From an uncultured Bacilli bacterium (GTDB lineage: Bacteria > Bacillota_I > Bacilli_A > RF39 > UBA660), in the NCBI GenBank assembly GCA_947589535.1, contig CANQAS010000007.1, positions 1 to 35,521 of the forward strand: a stretch of DNA of 35,521 nucleotides, written 5' to 3'. Below, in pieces: positions 1 through 9,494 of this stretch (positions within the stretch are counted from its first letter, which is position 1; each line of letters opens with the position of its first letter). Position numbers and translations under genes: made by a program. The notes under the pieces were generated by a model. It searched no databases, was not told the origin of the DNA, and saw nothing but the letters and a program-made list of their open reading frames with translations.

Positions 1-129
1 GAATTTTTTACTTTCATAATAAAATCTAATATTCTTTCATTACTTAATTTTCTTCTATCTATTTTTATAGAACATAGTTCATCTACATAATTATAACATG
101 TTTTAGAATATATATATCTTTTTAATAAT

Positions 130-151
130 AAAAAAACAGAATTTCTCCTGT
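130..151 (-). terminator. Intrinsic terminator after the lepB-distal small ORF
   Basis: Minus strand ACAGGA-GAAA-TTCTGT (6-bp stem including one G.U, GNRA-like loop) followed by TTTTTTT. Confidence 0.6.
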
Positions 152-175
152 CTTAATAGATTAAATGTACCTATT

Positions 176-481
176 TTATATTATTAAATAATTATTACTC
201 TTCTTTTTTTCTGCAAAATGTAAACTAGATTCTTTTAATACTTCAATAGCATCATATACATCTTTACCATCTTCTATAATTCTTCTACATTCTCCAGGAT
301 TGGAATCAGTAAAAAAGTCCCAAGCGGTAACTAATTTATCAACTTTTTTTATTTTATTATTAATCATAAACTTTTCATATTTTGATTTATCATCTTTTCC
401 ACTTAATATAATAACTACGTTATATTCATTCGTCATTATTTCAGCATTAGTTATATGATTTTCAACTCCTATTTGAACCAA
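176..481 (-). CDS. Hypothetical protein downstream of lepB; TTG start as given, true start uncertain
   Basis: 101-aa ORF; the same frame stays open upstream to the end of lepB without an ATG. Confidence 0.5.
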   Translation of the reverse strand: MVQIGVENHITNAEIMTNEYNVVIILSGKDDKSKYEKFMINNKIKKVDKLVTAWDFFTDSNPGECRRIIEDGKDVYDAIEVLKESSLHFAEKKKSNNYLII

Positions 482-579
482 TCCATCATTTATAAATAAA
501 TTACCAAAAATTTTTAATAATTCTTTAATATATTCGTTTGATATATTATCAATATAATATACGTCTTTATGAAATTTCT

Positions 580-1113
580 CTATTTTACTATTTTTATCTT
601 ATTTATTGGAAAAATCCTAAGGTTTACTTTTCCTAAAATATCTTTTTTATCAACTAAACCAACCTGCATTCTAGAGTCATTTGAGTGTGGTCTATTATCA
701 CCAACAACAAAATATTTATCTCCGCCTATGTTTTTATAACCAATTTCTTCTAATTTGAAATCAGCGGTATCCGCATGAGTGAAATCTTCTATTTCTAAAA
801 TACCATTAATATATAAATTATTATTCTTATATTCAATGTGTTCACCAGGAAGTCCTATTACTCTTTTTACTATTTTTTCTCCATTCCAATCAACTACTAT
901 AATATCATTTCTTTTAATATCAGTTAATTTCAAACTTAATTTGTTTAACAAAATAATATCATTATCATATAAGGTTGGTTCCATAGACTCACCATTAACA
1001 ATAGCTGGAGTTATTATGAAACTTCTTAATAATATTACAACTATTATAACTATTATATATGGGCAAACATCCTTTAAAATCTTTTTTATTCTTTCCTTAT
1101 TCATATATATCAC
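580..1113 (-). CDS. lepB: Signal peptidase I
   Basis: N-terminal TM, NGESMEPTL (Ser) and KRVIGLPGE (Lys) motifs, GDNRPHSNDSR box; next to rplS. Confidence 0.93.
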   Translation of the reverse strand: MIYMNKERIKKILKDVCPYIIVIIVVILLRSFIITPAIVNGESMEPTLYDNDIILLNKLSLKLTDIKRNDIIVVDWNGEKIVKRVIGLPGEHIEYKNNNLYINGILEIEDFTHADTADFKLEEIGYKNIGGDKYFVVGDNRPHSNDSRMQVGLVDKKDILGKVNLRIFPINKIKIVK

Positions 1114-1118
1114 CTAAT

Positions 1119-1146
1119 AAAAAATAAGGCATAAATAGCCTTATTA
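1119..1146 (-). terminator. Intrinsic terminator/attenuator between rplS and lepB
   Basis: Minus strand AATAAGGC-tatttat-GCCTTATT followed by a T-run; touches the rplS stop. Confidence 0.75.
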
Positions 1147-1482
1147 ATTTCTTTCTTTTAATTTCCATTGGCCAACTATATTTCTAGCGTAATATAACTT
1201 AGCACGTCTTGCTTTACCTTTTCTAGTAACTTCGATTGAATCAAGTTTTGGAGAATGTACTGGGAATATTCTTTCAACACCAACACCACTAGACATTTTA
1301 CGTACTGTAAATGTTTCAGATACTCCATACCCCTTACGTGAAATTACAACACCTTCAAAAGCTTGTACTCTTTCTTTTTTACCTTCGATAATTTTAACAC
1401 CAACTTTAACTGTATCACCAACTCTAAATTCAGGAACTTCTGGATTTAATTGAGTATTTGTGATTTTTTCAATTTTGTTCAT
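1144..1482 (-). CDS. rplS: Ribosomal protein bL19 (start at [11 protein letters not shown] rather than the upstream M)
   Basis: [33 protein letters not shown]...[21 protein letters not shown] is typical L19; SD just upstream of MNKIEK. Confidence 0.95.
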   Translation of the reverse strand: MNKIEKITNTQLNPEVPEFRVGDTVKVGVKIIEGKKERVQAFEGVVISRKGYGVSETFTVRKMSSGVGVERIFPVHSPKLDSIEVTRKGKARRAKLYYARNIVGQWKLKERN

Positions 1483-1499
1483 GCTCTTCGTCTCCTTCC

Positions 1500-1555
1500 T
1501 AAAATATATATCCAGCAATCATGCAAAATACATGCGGCGGATTGCCTTCTTTTTT
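1500..1555 (-). promoter_or_regulatory. Putative L19 leader RNA hairpin
   Basis: Minus strand GGCAATC-cgccg-CATG-tattttg-CATG-ATTGCTG structured hairpin directly 5' of rplS. Confidence 0.55.
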
Positions 1556-1566
1556 TAACAAAGATA

Positions 1567-1595
1567 ATTTTATCATAATATTAATAATTATGCAA
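1567..1595 (-). promoter_or_regulatory. Sigma-A-type promoter for rplS leader
   Basis: Minus strand TTGCAT - 17 nt - TAAAAT upstream of the L19 leader hairpin. Confidence 0.5.
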
Positions 1596-1625
1596 GCCTT
1601 ATTAAAACTATGTATTTAATATTAA

Positions 1626-2846
1626 TTATAATCTTCTCCTATGTCCTGAGGAATCATCATCATCCTCTTCATTTTTTTCCATTCTACTTAACATCGCGTT
1701 TTGCATTGTTCTCGTTCTTACAAAATCACTTGTTATTTGATTAATATTTTTGATAATATTATCTAAATTTTCTTTTCCTAAATATCTAGAATAATCATTT
1801 ATAACAATTTGTTTTAATAACTCTGATTCCCCAAGAACCCTACCGGTTACTGCATCATCAGCATCATTTAATGCCATACCAAAACGATAAGTTAATATAT
1901 CTATTTTTTTTCTTACGTTTTTCATTGCAATTTTAGTAGCAAAATCTGGTTTAGCAATTAATATTTTAGTTAATTCATTATTCTTAGTCTTACCTTTTAA
2001 TTTATAGCCCGTAATATATTTTGGATTAAGAGTTGTTACAGCTTTAGTATTATCATCTTTTGATAATATATATTTGCCAGTTTTTATAACATCTTTTATC
2101 TCTGTTACCTTTATATTTTTTATATCATCTATGTTTATTTTTCTTTTTACTTTATTAATTCCCTCTTTTTTTAGCGTCATTTTATTCTTTAATAAGTCAG
2201 GCCTTTTTAAAGCGGTAACTTTTACTCTTTCATCATTTCGCCATTTATCTATTTTTTTATGATCTCCTGATAGAAGTACTTCGGGAACTTCCATACCTTT
2301 ATAATTTCTAGGTTTAGTATATGTTGGATAATCTAGCAGATTATCATTAAATGACTCTTTCAAATGTGATTCTTCTTCTATAACACCAGGAATTAATCTT
2401 ACTATCGAATCAGTAATTACCATACTTGGTAATTCACCACCTGTTAAAACGTAATCTCCAATTGATATTTCCTCATCACATATCGTTTTAATTCTTTCAT
2501 CAAAACCTTCATAATGGCCACATATAAATATCAAATGTTCCTCCTTAGATAGCTCATATGCTTTTTTTTGAGTATATTTTTCTCCTTGAGGTGATAATAA
2601 TATCACTTTTGAATTTTCTTTTTTTAGACTTTCTATCGCATCAAAAATAGGTTGACACATAAGTACCATACCATTACCACCACCGTATGGTGTATCATCT
2701 ACTTTTTTATGTTTATTATCTGCAAAATCCCTAAAGTTGCATGTATTTATTTCAACTTTATTATTATCAATCGCCCTTTTTATAATTGATTCACTTTTAA
2801 AACCTTCAAACATATCTGGAAACAATGTTAAAATATCTATTTTCAT
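1626..2846 (-). CDS. trmD: tRNA (guanine-N1)-methyltransferase TrmD with about 185-aa C-terminal extension
   Basis: [41 protein letters not shown] motifs; 406 aa versus about 240 typical. Confidence 0.95.
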   Translation of the reverse strand: MKIDILTLFPDMFEGFKSESIIKRAIDNNKVEINTCNFRDFADNKHKKVDDTPYGGGNGMVLMCQPIFDAIESLKKENSKVILLSPQGEKYTQKKAYELSKEEHLIFICGHYEGFDERIKTICDEEISIGDYVLTGGELPSMVITDSIVRLIPGVIEEESHLKESFNDNLLDYPTYTKPRNYKGMEVPEVLLSGDHKKIDKWRNDERVKVTALKRPDLLKNKMTLKKEGINKVKRKINIDDIKNIKVTEIKDVIKTGKYILSKDDNTKAVTTLNPKYITGYKLKGKTKNNELTKILIAKPDFATKIAMKNVRKKIDILTYRFGMALNDADDAVTGRVLGESELLKQIVINDYSRYLGKENLDNIIKNINQITSDFVRTRTMQNAMLSRMEKNEEDDDDSSGHRRRL

Positions 2847-3328
2847 GATAACAACCCTTTCACGTTTTCAACAATAACTTCTTTTTTTTCCATATTAACT
2901 TCTTTAATAAAAGCTTTAACATATGGTATCATAACATTATTATCTAAAACTAAAACTTCATTTGCAGGAGTGTCAATTACATCTTTAATGATTCCTACAA
3001 AATTGTTATCTATTATAACATTAAATCCTATTAAATCAAAAGATAAATATGTATTTTTATCTAATTTTAGATCTTCTTTATTTATGTATACCATTGATCC
3101 TTTTAAATGTTCAACTAAATTAATATCATGTATTCCTTCAAATACAACCATATCAAAGTTTTTGTGTTTCCTATATGATTCTACAATGTATTCTTTTTTT
3201 TCTCTTCCTACGTAAAACCTCATATTTTTAATAAACACTTTATCTTTATATCTAAAATTAGAAAGTAATCTAACTTCACCTTTTATCCCATGAGTATTAA
3301 CAAGTTTCCCAATATATAAATATTCCAT
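2843..3328 (-). CDS. rimM: 16S rRNA processing protein RimM (start [14 protein letters not shown])
   Basis: [16 protein letters not shown] motif and PRC-barrel C-terminus; ATGA overlap with trmD. Confidence 0.92.
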   Translation of the reverse strand: MEYLYIGKLVNTHGIKGEVRLLSNFRYKDKVFIKNMRFYVGREKKEYIVESYRKHKNFDMVVFEGIHDINLVEHLKGSMVYINKEDLKLDKNTYLSFDLIGFNVIIDNNFVGIIKDVIDTPANEVLVLDNNVMIPYVKAFIKEVNMEKKEVIVENVKGLLS

Positions 3329-3329
3329 A

Positions 3330-4055
3330 TTATTCTCCTTTTTGTAATTCATACATTATAATTGAAGCTGCAACTGCAACATTAAGACTTTCGCAATTAC
3401 TATTCATAGGAATGTAGATGTTAGTATCTGCATATTCTTTTATTTTACTAGATACACCTTGACCTTCATTTCCCATAACAATGATTATTTTATCTTCTTC
3501 TTTAACCGTGTTAATCATCTTGCCATCATTTACATCCGTTACGCATATTTTATAATTTTCTTCTTTTGCTTCTTTTATAAATTCTATTAAATTTTTAGTA
3601 ATGACGTTAGTTTTAAATAGCATACCTTGTGATGATCTAATTAATTTTTCATTATATTTATTAACCGAATTATCACTTAAAACTACAGTATCAAAATTAA
3701 ATGCATTGGCACTCCTAATTATTGTTCCAATGTTACCAGGATCTTGTAAGTTATCTAACACAATAACTTTTTTTCCAATTTCTTTTTCTACGATAAATTT
3801 ACATATTCCAATAACATTACTACTAGAAGGTAATAAACTTATGTAATTCATTATGTTTTTTGTAACCAAGACATTAGGCACACCATAATTAACTTCTTTT
3901 ACTGATATGGTTTCTAACAAAATACCAGCATTATATGCTTCTTCTATTAAATGAGTACCTTCTACTATAAACTTGTGTTCTTCATTCATGAATTTATTAT
4001 TTCTTAATTTATTTATATATTTTATTTTTTTATTTTCTTTTGATTCAATTACCAT
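3330..4055 (-). CDS. TrmH/SpoU-family rRNA methyltransferase
   Basis: LDNLQDPGNIGTIIRSANAF and VMGNEGQGVS, SLNVAVAASIIMYE SPOUT motifs. Confidence 0.92.
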   Translation of the reverse strand: MVIESKENKKIKYINKLRNNKFMNEEHKFIVEGTHLIEEAYNAGILLETISVKEVNYGVPNVLVTKNIMNYISLLPSSSNVIGICKFIVEKEIGKKVIVLDNLQDPGNIGTIIRSANAFNFDTVVLSDNSVNKYNEKLIRSSQGMLFKTNVITKNLIEFIKEAKEENYKICVTDVNDGKMINTVKEEDKIIIVMGNEGQGVSSKIKEYADTNIYIPMNSNCESLNVAVAASIIMYELQKGE

Positions 4056-4057
4056 AA

Positions 4058-4696
4058 TTACTCCTTTAGCTCTTTTCTTACGTTCTTATATTCAGGACAA
4101 TATTTAAAAACGGTATCCCAAAATTCTTTACTATGATCAAAATGTACAAAATGAGATAATTCATGGACTATAACATAGTTTAAATATTTTGGATCTTTTT
4201 TTATTAGTTCTAGATTAAGAGTAATAGAATTATCTTTTTTATTACATACACCCCATCTTGTTTTCATACTCCTAACTTTTAACTTAGGATAAGGAATTTT
4301 TTCTTCAAATACATAATATGCTTCATCCAAGTATTTCAAAAATTCTTCCAAAGCAATTTTCCTATACCATTTATTAAGCATATTATCATCTTTAATAATC
4401 AAAGTTGTACCATCAAAAGATGCTTTTTTAACGTCTTTATAACAAATATTAATATTCTTTCCAAGTAATTTATTTTCTTCTTTTAATTTAGTTTTATTTT
4501 GCTTTTTTTTAATATCTATCATTCTTTTGATTGATTTAGTATTTTCATATATAATTTTAGTTATCATATGTTTAGTGTAAAGATATGGACAAGTAACTTT
4601 TATTTTAAAATCATCAGATACTCTTATATATAAATTTTTATTATGTTTTTTTTCTATGATAACTTCATATGTTTTATCATCAAGTACTAGTTCCAT
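4058..4696 (-). CDS. YgjP-like/DUF45 M48-type metallopeptidase
   Basis: VIVHELSHFVHFDHSKEFW (HExxH...H) and MKTRWGVCNKKDNSITLNLELI; likely start MELVLDD. Confidence 0.88.
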   Translation of the reverse strand: MELVLDDKTYEVIIEKKHNKNLYIRVSDDFKIKVTCPYLYTKHMITKIIYENTKSIKRMIDIKKKQNKTKLKEENKLLGKNINICYKDVKKASFDGTTLIIKDDNMLNKWYRKIALEEFLKYLDEAYYVFEEKIPYPKLKVRSMKTRWGVCNKKDNSITLNLELIKKDPKYLNYVIVHELSHFVHFDHSKEFWDTVFKYCPEYKNVRKELKE

Positions 4697-4752
4697 ATAA
4701 ATCACCTTAAATATTATATCATTTATTATAAATCTTATAAAGCTTTTGAACA

Positions 4753-4781
4753 AAACAAAAAACAGAAAAATAATTTCTGTT
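4753..4781 (-). terminator. Intrinsic terminator downstream of the unknown three-gene operon and its decayed paralogue
   Basis: Minus strand AACAGAAA-ttatt-TTTCTGTT followed by TTTTGTTTTG. Confidence 0.6.
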
Positions 4782-4844
4782 TTATATATTTTTAGGATAT
4801 TAATTACTTTTAAATAAACATCATTATACATCAACCTTTATTAA

Positions 4845-5166
4845 GAATATTGCTTTTCTTTAAAACCAGGTAAATACATACTAGAATTTTGAAAAATAAA
4901 CCACTATCTTTCTTTATTTGTTCTAATATTAATTCTAAATCTAAATTAACATCGATTTGCTTTACTTAATCTAAAATATTAAGTAAGAAGTTTTATCATA
5001 ATAATTTTTAAGTTTACTAATTAAGTTATAAATAGCTTTATAAAAATTTGTTAATAAGACATTAATAAATCACAAAGTATATTTAAATCTTCTTCACTAT
5101 AAGTTTTTTAATAATTATAAATAAGATTCTGAATATATGTAATTTACCATTTTCAATTTTCTTTTA
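4845..5166 (-). pseudogene. Decayed, frameshifted partial paralogue of the adjacent gene at 5167-6225
   Basis: Frame-broken minus-strand reading gives, in colinear order, KIENGKLHIFRILFIIIKKLI, YSEEDLNILCDLLMSY, NFYKAIYNLISKLKNYYDKTS and DLELILEQIKKDSGLFF/QNSSMYLPGFKEKQYS. These match KLTNGNLLARFIIKKILKNI, SFKELINGLCDIEHYF, NNFKYPLDLICRKLIKINNKYKK and EMVAEQIKTSNDATIMEYINSPMTCLPGEKEVD of the neighbour. Confidence 0.65.
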
Positions 5167-6225
5167 TTATTTTTTTATCGCTATTAAAGAATTTATCATT
5201 TCTTTATACTTATCTTTGTCAGTAAACTTTAAATCTTCTATTACCGCACTAACTATTAAATTAAAAGTATCTTTATCTACTTCTTTTTCTCCAGGAAGGC
5301 AAGTCATTGGACTATTTATATATTCCATAATGGTTGCATCATTAGAAGTTTTTATTTGTTCTGCTACCATTTCAAACCACATTTTCGATTCTAAATCCAT
5401 CTGATTTATTAATATGTTTAAATTTTCTTCTATTTTATCTTTTTCATGTTGTTCTAATCTTTCTTGTCTTGTACCATATTTATATAATGGTTCAACTTCG
5501 TTTGACCTTTGTTTTCCATCATAATCTTTTACTATAATTCTAAAATAAATATTAAGTTCATTAGTTTCCTTAAAAGAAAGTTCCTCATTTTTTCTTAATA
5601 ATGCTGAATATTCTTCTACTAAACCTTTGTATTTATTAGGATCATCATTAATATCTAAACCATCTAATAAAGATACTAATTTTATCATTTTTTTGTACTT
5701 ATTATTTATTTTAATTAGCTTTCTACATATTAAATCAAGTGGATATTTAAAATTATTATAGTAAGACATTATTATAGCTTTTAACGTATTTTCACTCATG
5801 TTAAATTCTTTTTTTATAAATGTATTATTACTATTTTTGGCAATGTTTATTTTCGAAAAATAATGTTCAATATCACATAATCCATTTATAAGTTCTTTAA
5901 ATGATTGATAATCATTAAAATGTTTGCCAGTCATATTAATATTTTTTAATATTTTTTTTATTATAAAACGTGCCAATAAATTTCCGTTAGTAAGCTTAAT
6001 ACAATATAATTTTAAATCTTCTTTGGTATATCTAGAAATTAAAAATCTACCACCATCATACTTTTCAAGTATATCAATTAAATCGTTAAGTTTATTAATA
6101 TCATACACTGTATTGTTTGAAAAAGTTTCATTTATCTTACTAATACCATTATTAATAATATTAATGTCTTTTTCATATACATTTCTTTTAGTTTCAAGCA
6201 AACTAATAACATCATTTATTTCCAT
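5167..6225 (-). CDS. Uncharacterised helical protein (cluster gene 3), start MEINDVISLLE
   Basis: Long ORF; SD AAAGAAAGGCG upstream of MEIND; no recognised domain. Confidence 0.85.
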   Translation of the reverse strand: MEINDVISLLETKRNVYEKDINIINNGISKINETFSNNTVYDINKLNDLIDILEKYDGGRFLISRYTKEDLKLYCIKLTNGNLLARFIIKKILKNINMTGKHFNDYQSFKELINGLCDIEHYFSKINIAKNSNNTFIKKEFNMSENTLKAIIMSYYNNFKYPLDLICRKLIKINNKYKKMIKLVSLLDGLDINDDPNKYKGLVEEYSALLRKNEELSFKETNELNIYFRIIVKDYDGKQRSNEVEPLYKYGTRQERLEQHEKDKIEENLNILINQMDLESKMWFEMVAEQIKTSNDATIMEYINSPMTCLPGEKEVDKDTFNLIVSAVIEDLKFTDKDKYKEMINSLIAIKK

Positions 6226-6241
6226 AATATCGCCTTTCTTT

Positions 6242-6257
6242 AACGTTACGTAACGTT
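6242..6257. repeat. 16-bp perfect palindrome AACGTTACGTAACGTT
   Basis: Sequence equals its own reverse complement; lies in the leader of cluster gene 3. Confidence 0.9.
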
Positions 6258-6259
6258 TG

Positions 6260-6283
6260 AATGTTTTTTTAATAAAAAACATT
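6260..6283. repeat. Inverted repeat AATGTTTTTT-taat-AAAAAACATT
   Basis: 10-bp arms, directly downstream of the cluster gene 2 stop. Confidence 0.75.
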
Positions 6284-8300
6284 ATTTTCTTTTTTTACTT
6301 TGTTCTATTTTGTCAAGTATTTCTTTTGCAACAACCCCATCATAATACATACCTGTTTTTTCTTGAATATAGTCTGAGCAATCGTTCATAAGTTCAATAA
6401 GATCCTTTATGTATTTAACTTCTTTACCTGTATAATAAATAACATCGCCAGCATCATAATAAGATTCTTTATTAGCTTCTTCACATTCTACTTCCAGGAA
6501 GTAGTTTAGTAATAAAAGTATATCATTATAATCTTCTTTATTTTTAATGATTTCATTTATCTTACTATTTAGTTTCTTAGTTGCTACTTCATAACCATCC
6601 TTTTTCAAAGATTTTATAATCCATATTTTAGTTATAGTAGCGCCTTTTTTAGTATTTTTAAGCTTTTGTAATTCTAGTGTAACTTCATCAGGTGTAAAAA
6701 TTACATAAGAAGGTTGAGCTTCAGCTTCTTCTGCTTTATTAAGTTTATTACTTACTTTTATATCATCAATAGTTTCATTGTTAGTTTTATCTTTTATTTC
6801 TTCCTTTGTAATATTCGAAAAGGATGATTGTTTTTGATTAATATCGTCTTCATTTGTTTTAGTAGTTGTAGAAACTTTACTTCTTTTTTTATTCTTTTTA
6901 GGTGATTTTTCTTTTGGGGTATCGTCAGTTATACCTCTTTTTATTCTTCTTATTAAATCATTTTGAGTATAAGCATATGAAATCATATTAGAAATAATTG
7001 TTCTAATGTCGTCTTTAAGCTCTTCAGGAGCATTTAAATTAAACTTTACGAATCTTTCTTCTTTTACAAAATTAATTTTATTTCCATATTTAAGGCCTTT
7101 AATAAACCTTTCAAAGTTCTTTATACTTATATCATAATCTTCAACCATTGTTTTGGTTTTATCTAAAACAAAAACCATACAATTTACTAAATTATTAAGC
7201 ACGTTTTTAACAACGGTAGAACTTAAATCACCGACTTTTGATAATTCAATGTATACACTTAGTATTTCCACTACCGAATCAAAATCCCCTTTATCAGCTA
7301 ATTCGCTAATAAATACCGTTTTGTCAACTGATTTAAGGCTAAGAGTTGGGCTTATTATTTTTATAAAATTAGGATGTTTTGCATTGCCGTCCATAAATAA
7401 AGTCATAAAATCTTTTATAACTTCTTTATTATTTTTATTATCATTAATTGTTAATATATAATTATATAAACTACGTTTTACTAGATTTGAATTATTTATA
7501 TTATTACACATTTTTTTATACATAGATAATAAATTTCTATACTTATAAGATTTTTTCTTTATGGTTTCTAAGGCACTTTCATATTCATGTATCATATTAT
7601 TTAATGATATTTCTTCAGATAATTTTGGTTTGTTATTATCATTTTTTTCTAACTTTTTATTATAATTATAAAACTTCTTGATTACATTATTTTTTTCGCC
7701 TTCTGTTAAATATTTTTCAATAACTTTTGTTTCTTCTTCAGAAAAAATTATACTACAATTATTAATAATAGATTTTTTCATCTTATCAATAACTTCTATA
7801 CATAGACTCATATCGTCATCGAAAATTAATAAATCACTATAGCAACTTGCTATAGATTTTGCTATTTCAATAGCAAGATCAGTCATCTCATTTTTTTTCG
7901 AAGTATATTTACTTAAAATAGCATTTGCAATTATTTTATATAAGCGTCTAATAGAATTATAAATTTCTGTAGCTGTTATTTCTGCTGTATTTGTGAACTT
8001 TTTTTCTAAAAAAGAATCTTTAATAGCTATATTAAAATTTTCTATAAACTTTTCATTTTCTATAGCTATATTTAACACATTCGTAATAGCTGAATTTGGA
8101 GTATCCGATTTCAAAAGCATTTCAAAATCTTCCATGTTTACAAAAACAGAACCTTCCATACTTTTATCAACTTTACAAAATAAACTAAATGGTTCCATTT
8201 TTAATTTATTACTTTTACTTTTAGCAGTTATTTCTTCTAATATTTTGTCTAATGATCTAACAATTGCAGTTTGTTTACTGTTTAATTTAATATTATCCAT
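6282..8300 (-). CDS. Uncharacterised large helical protein with a central charged low-complexity linker (cluster gene 2), start MDNIKLNSKQ
   Basis: Long ORF; SD AAGGGGTG upstream of MDNIK; linker KEKSPKKNKKRSKVSTTTKTNEDD...; no TM or signal peptide evident. Confidence 0.85.
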   Translation of the reverse strand: MDNIKLNSKQTAIVRSLDKILEEITAKSKSNKLKMEPFSLFCKVDKSMEGSVFVNMEDFEMLLKSDTPNSAITNVLNIAIENEKFIENFNIAIKDSFLEKKFTNTAEITATEIYNSIRRLYKIIANAILSKYTSKKNEMTDLAIEIAKSIASCYSDLLIFDDDMSLCIEVIDKMKKSIINNCSIIFSEEETKVIEKYLTEGEKNNVIKKFYNYNKKLEKNDNNKPKLSEEISLNNMIHEYESALETIKKKSYKYRNLLSMYKKMCNNINNSNLVKRSLYNYILTINDNKNNKEVIKDFMTLFMDGNAKHPNFIKIISPTLSLKSVDKTVFISELADKGDFDSVVEILSVYIELSKVGDLSSTVVKNVLNNLVNCMVFVLDKTKTMVEDYDISIKNFERFIKGLKYGNKINFVKEERFVKFNLNAPEELKDDIRTIISNMISYAYTQNDLIRRIKRGITDDTPKEKSPKKNKKRSKVSTTTKTNEDDINQKQSSFSNITKEEIKDKTNNETIDDIKVSNKLNKAEEAEAQPSYVIFTPDEVTLELQKLKNTKKGATITKIWIIKSLKKDGYEVATKKLNSKINEIIKNKEDYNDILLLLNYFLEVECEEANKESYYDAGDVIYYTGKEVKYIKDLIELMNDCSDYIQEKTGMYYDGVVAKEILDKIEQSKKRK

Positions 8301-8359
8301 ACTAAAAACACCCCTTTTGTTTTTATGGTCAGCTATAATATCAAAAAAGAATAATTTTG

Positions 8360-9439
8360 TCAAATTGTTTTTTTCAAAGCATTAATTGATTTTATACTTT
8401 TAACTTTTGTAGCCTTATTAATATCAGTTGAATTTTGTATTTTTATTATTAATTTTTCTAATATTTCTTTATAATGTGTCCCTTGTACATAAGATAAATA
8501 ATTAGCTGTTTTATTTTCAAAATCCTCTATTTTTATCGTGCCATTAGCAAGATTTGTTACTATTTCTAAATATAATTCTAAGCAAACCATATCTTCTTCT
8601 GTTAATTTAACACTAGCTTCTTCAAATACGGTTTCTTCTAATTGATTATTTTTTTCTTCTCTTTGCAACAACAATTCATTAATTTTTTCTTGTTGTAAAC
8701 TTTTTGATTTTCTTATATTCTCATTATACTTGTCAATTATTTCTTTACTTAGTGTTTTTTTAATATTAACGTCTATTGGTATATCTATTTTTAAAATATT
8801 TTCTATTAAGATAAAATCTATTTCTTCTCTATTATTAATTAATTTTAAAATATTTTTAAATAATTTTTTAAGCCTAGAATATTTATCTAATTTTTCATCA
8901 CTTAAAAATTTTGAATTTTTTATATATGAACAATAATGATCTAATATATCAACTGCTTGTTTTTTTGAAATTGTGCTAGAAGAATTATACCAATTACATA
9001 AAGTTGCATACAAATCACCTACATTATTGCATTCATATATTTGTTTACATAGCCAAATATTTTTAACCTCTATACATAAATTTTTATCAATAATTTCTTT
9101 TGCCATATCTTTTAGTTTTTCTAATGTTTTAACACATTTAAGCTTCGCAAGTTTAATATTTTCTCCTGGTATTAATTCATTTATCACCAAACCTTGAACT
9201 TCTTCGCTTGATTTAATCGTAATATAGAAAAAAAACTCAAAATCACGTTCTGTTAAGATAATATTTTGCAAATTATTTTTAGCTCTTTTAAGCTTCATCT
9301 CTAAAAATTCAATATCTTTTTTATCTTTTTTTAAATTAAAATGAGACTTTTTGGATGCATTTAAAAGATCATTAATTAATTTTTTTAAGCTATCTTCTTC
9401 AATGTCGCTACGATTATTATAATATACTTTTATATTCAT
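8360..9439 (-). CDS. Uncharacterised helical protein (cluster gene 1)
   Basis: 359-aa ORF with ATG and SD GAAAGGAG; lies downstream of a promoter; no recognised domain. Confidence 0.87.
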   Translation of the reverse strand: MNIKVYYNNRSDIEEDSLKKLINDLLNASKKSHFNLKKDKKDIEFLEMKLKRAKNNLQNIILTERDFEFFFYITIKSSEEVQGLVINELIPGENIKLAKLKCVKTLEKLKDMAKEIIDKNLCIEVKNIWLCKQIYECNNVGDLYATLCNWYNSSSTISKKQAVDILDHYCSYIKNSKFLSDEKLDKYSRLKKLFKNILKLINNREEIDFILIENILKIDIPIDVNIKKTLSKEIIDKYNENIRKSKSLQQEKINELLLQREEKNNQLEETVFEEASVKLTEEDMVCLELYLEIVTNLANGTIKIEDFENKTANYLSYVQGTHYKEILEKLIIKIQNSTDINKATKVKSIKSINALKKTI

Positions 9440-9466
9440 GTTTTTCTCCTTTCAAAGTATTATGAT

Positions 9467-9494
9467 ATTATACTTATAATAATTAGAAAATCAA
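9467..9494 (-). promoter_or_regulatory. Promoter for the unknown three-gene operon
   Basis: Minus strand TTGATT - 16 nt - TATAAT, about 27 bp before the gene 1 ATG. Confidence 0.55.
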
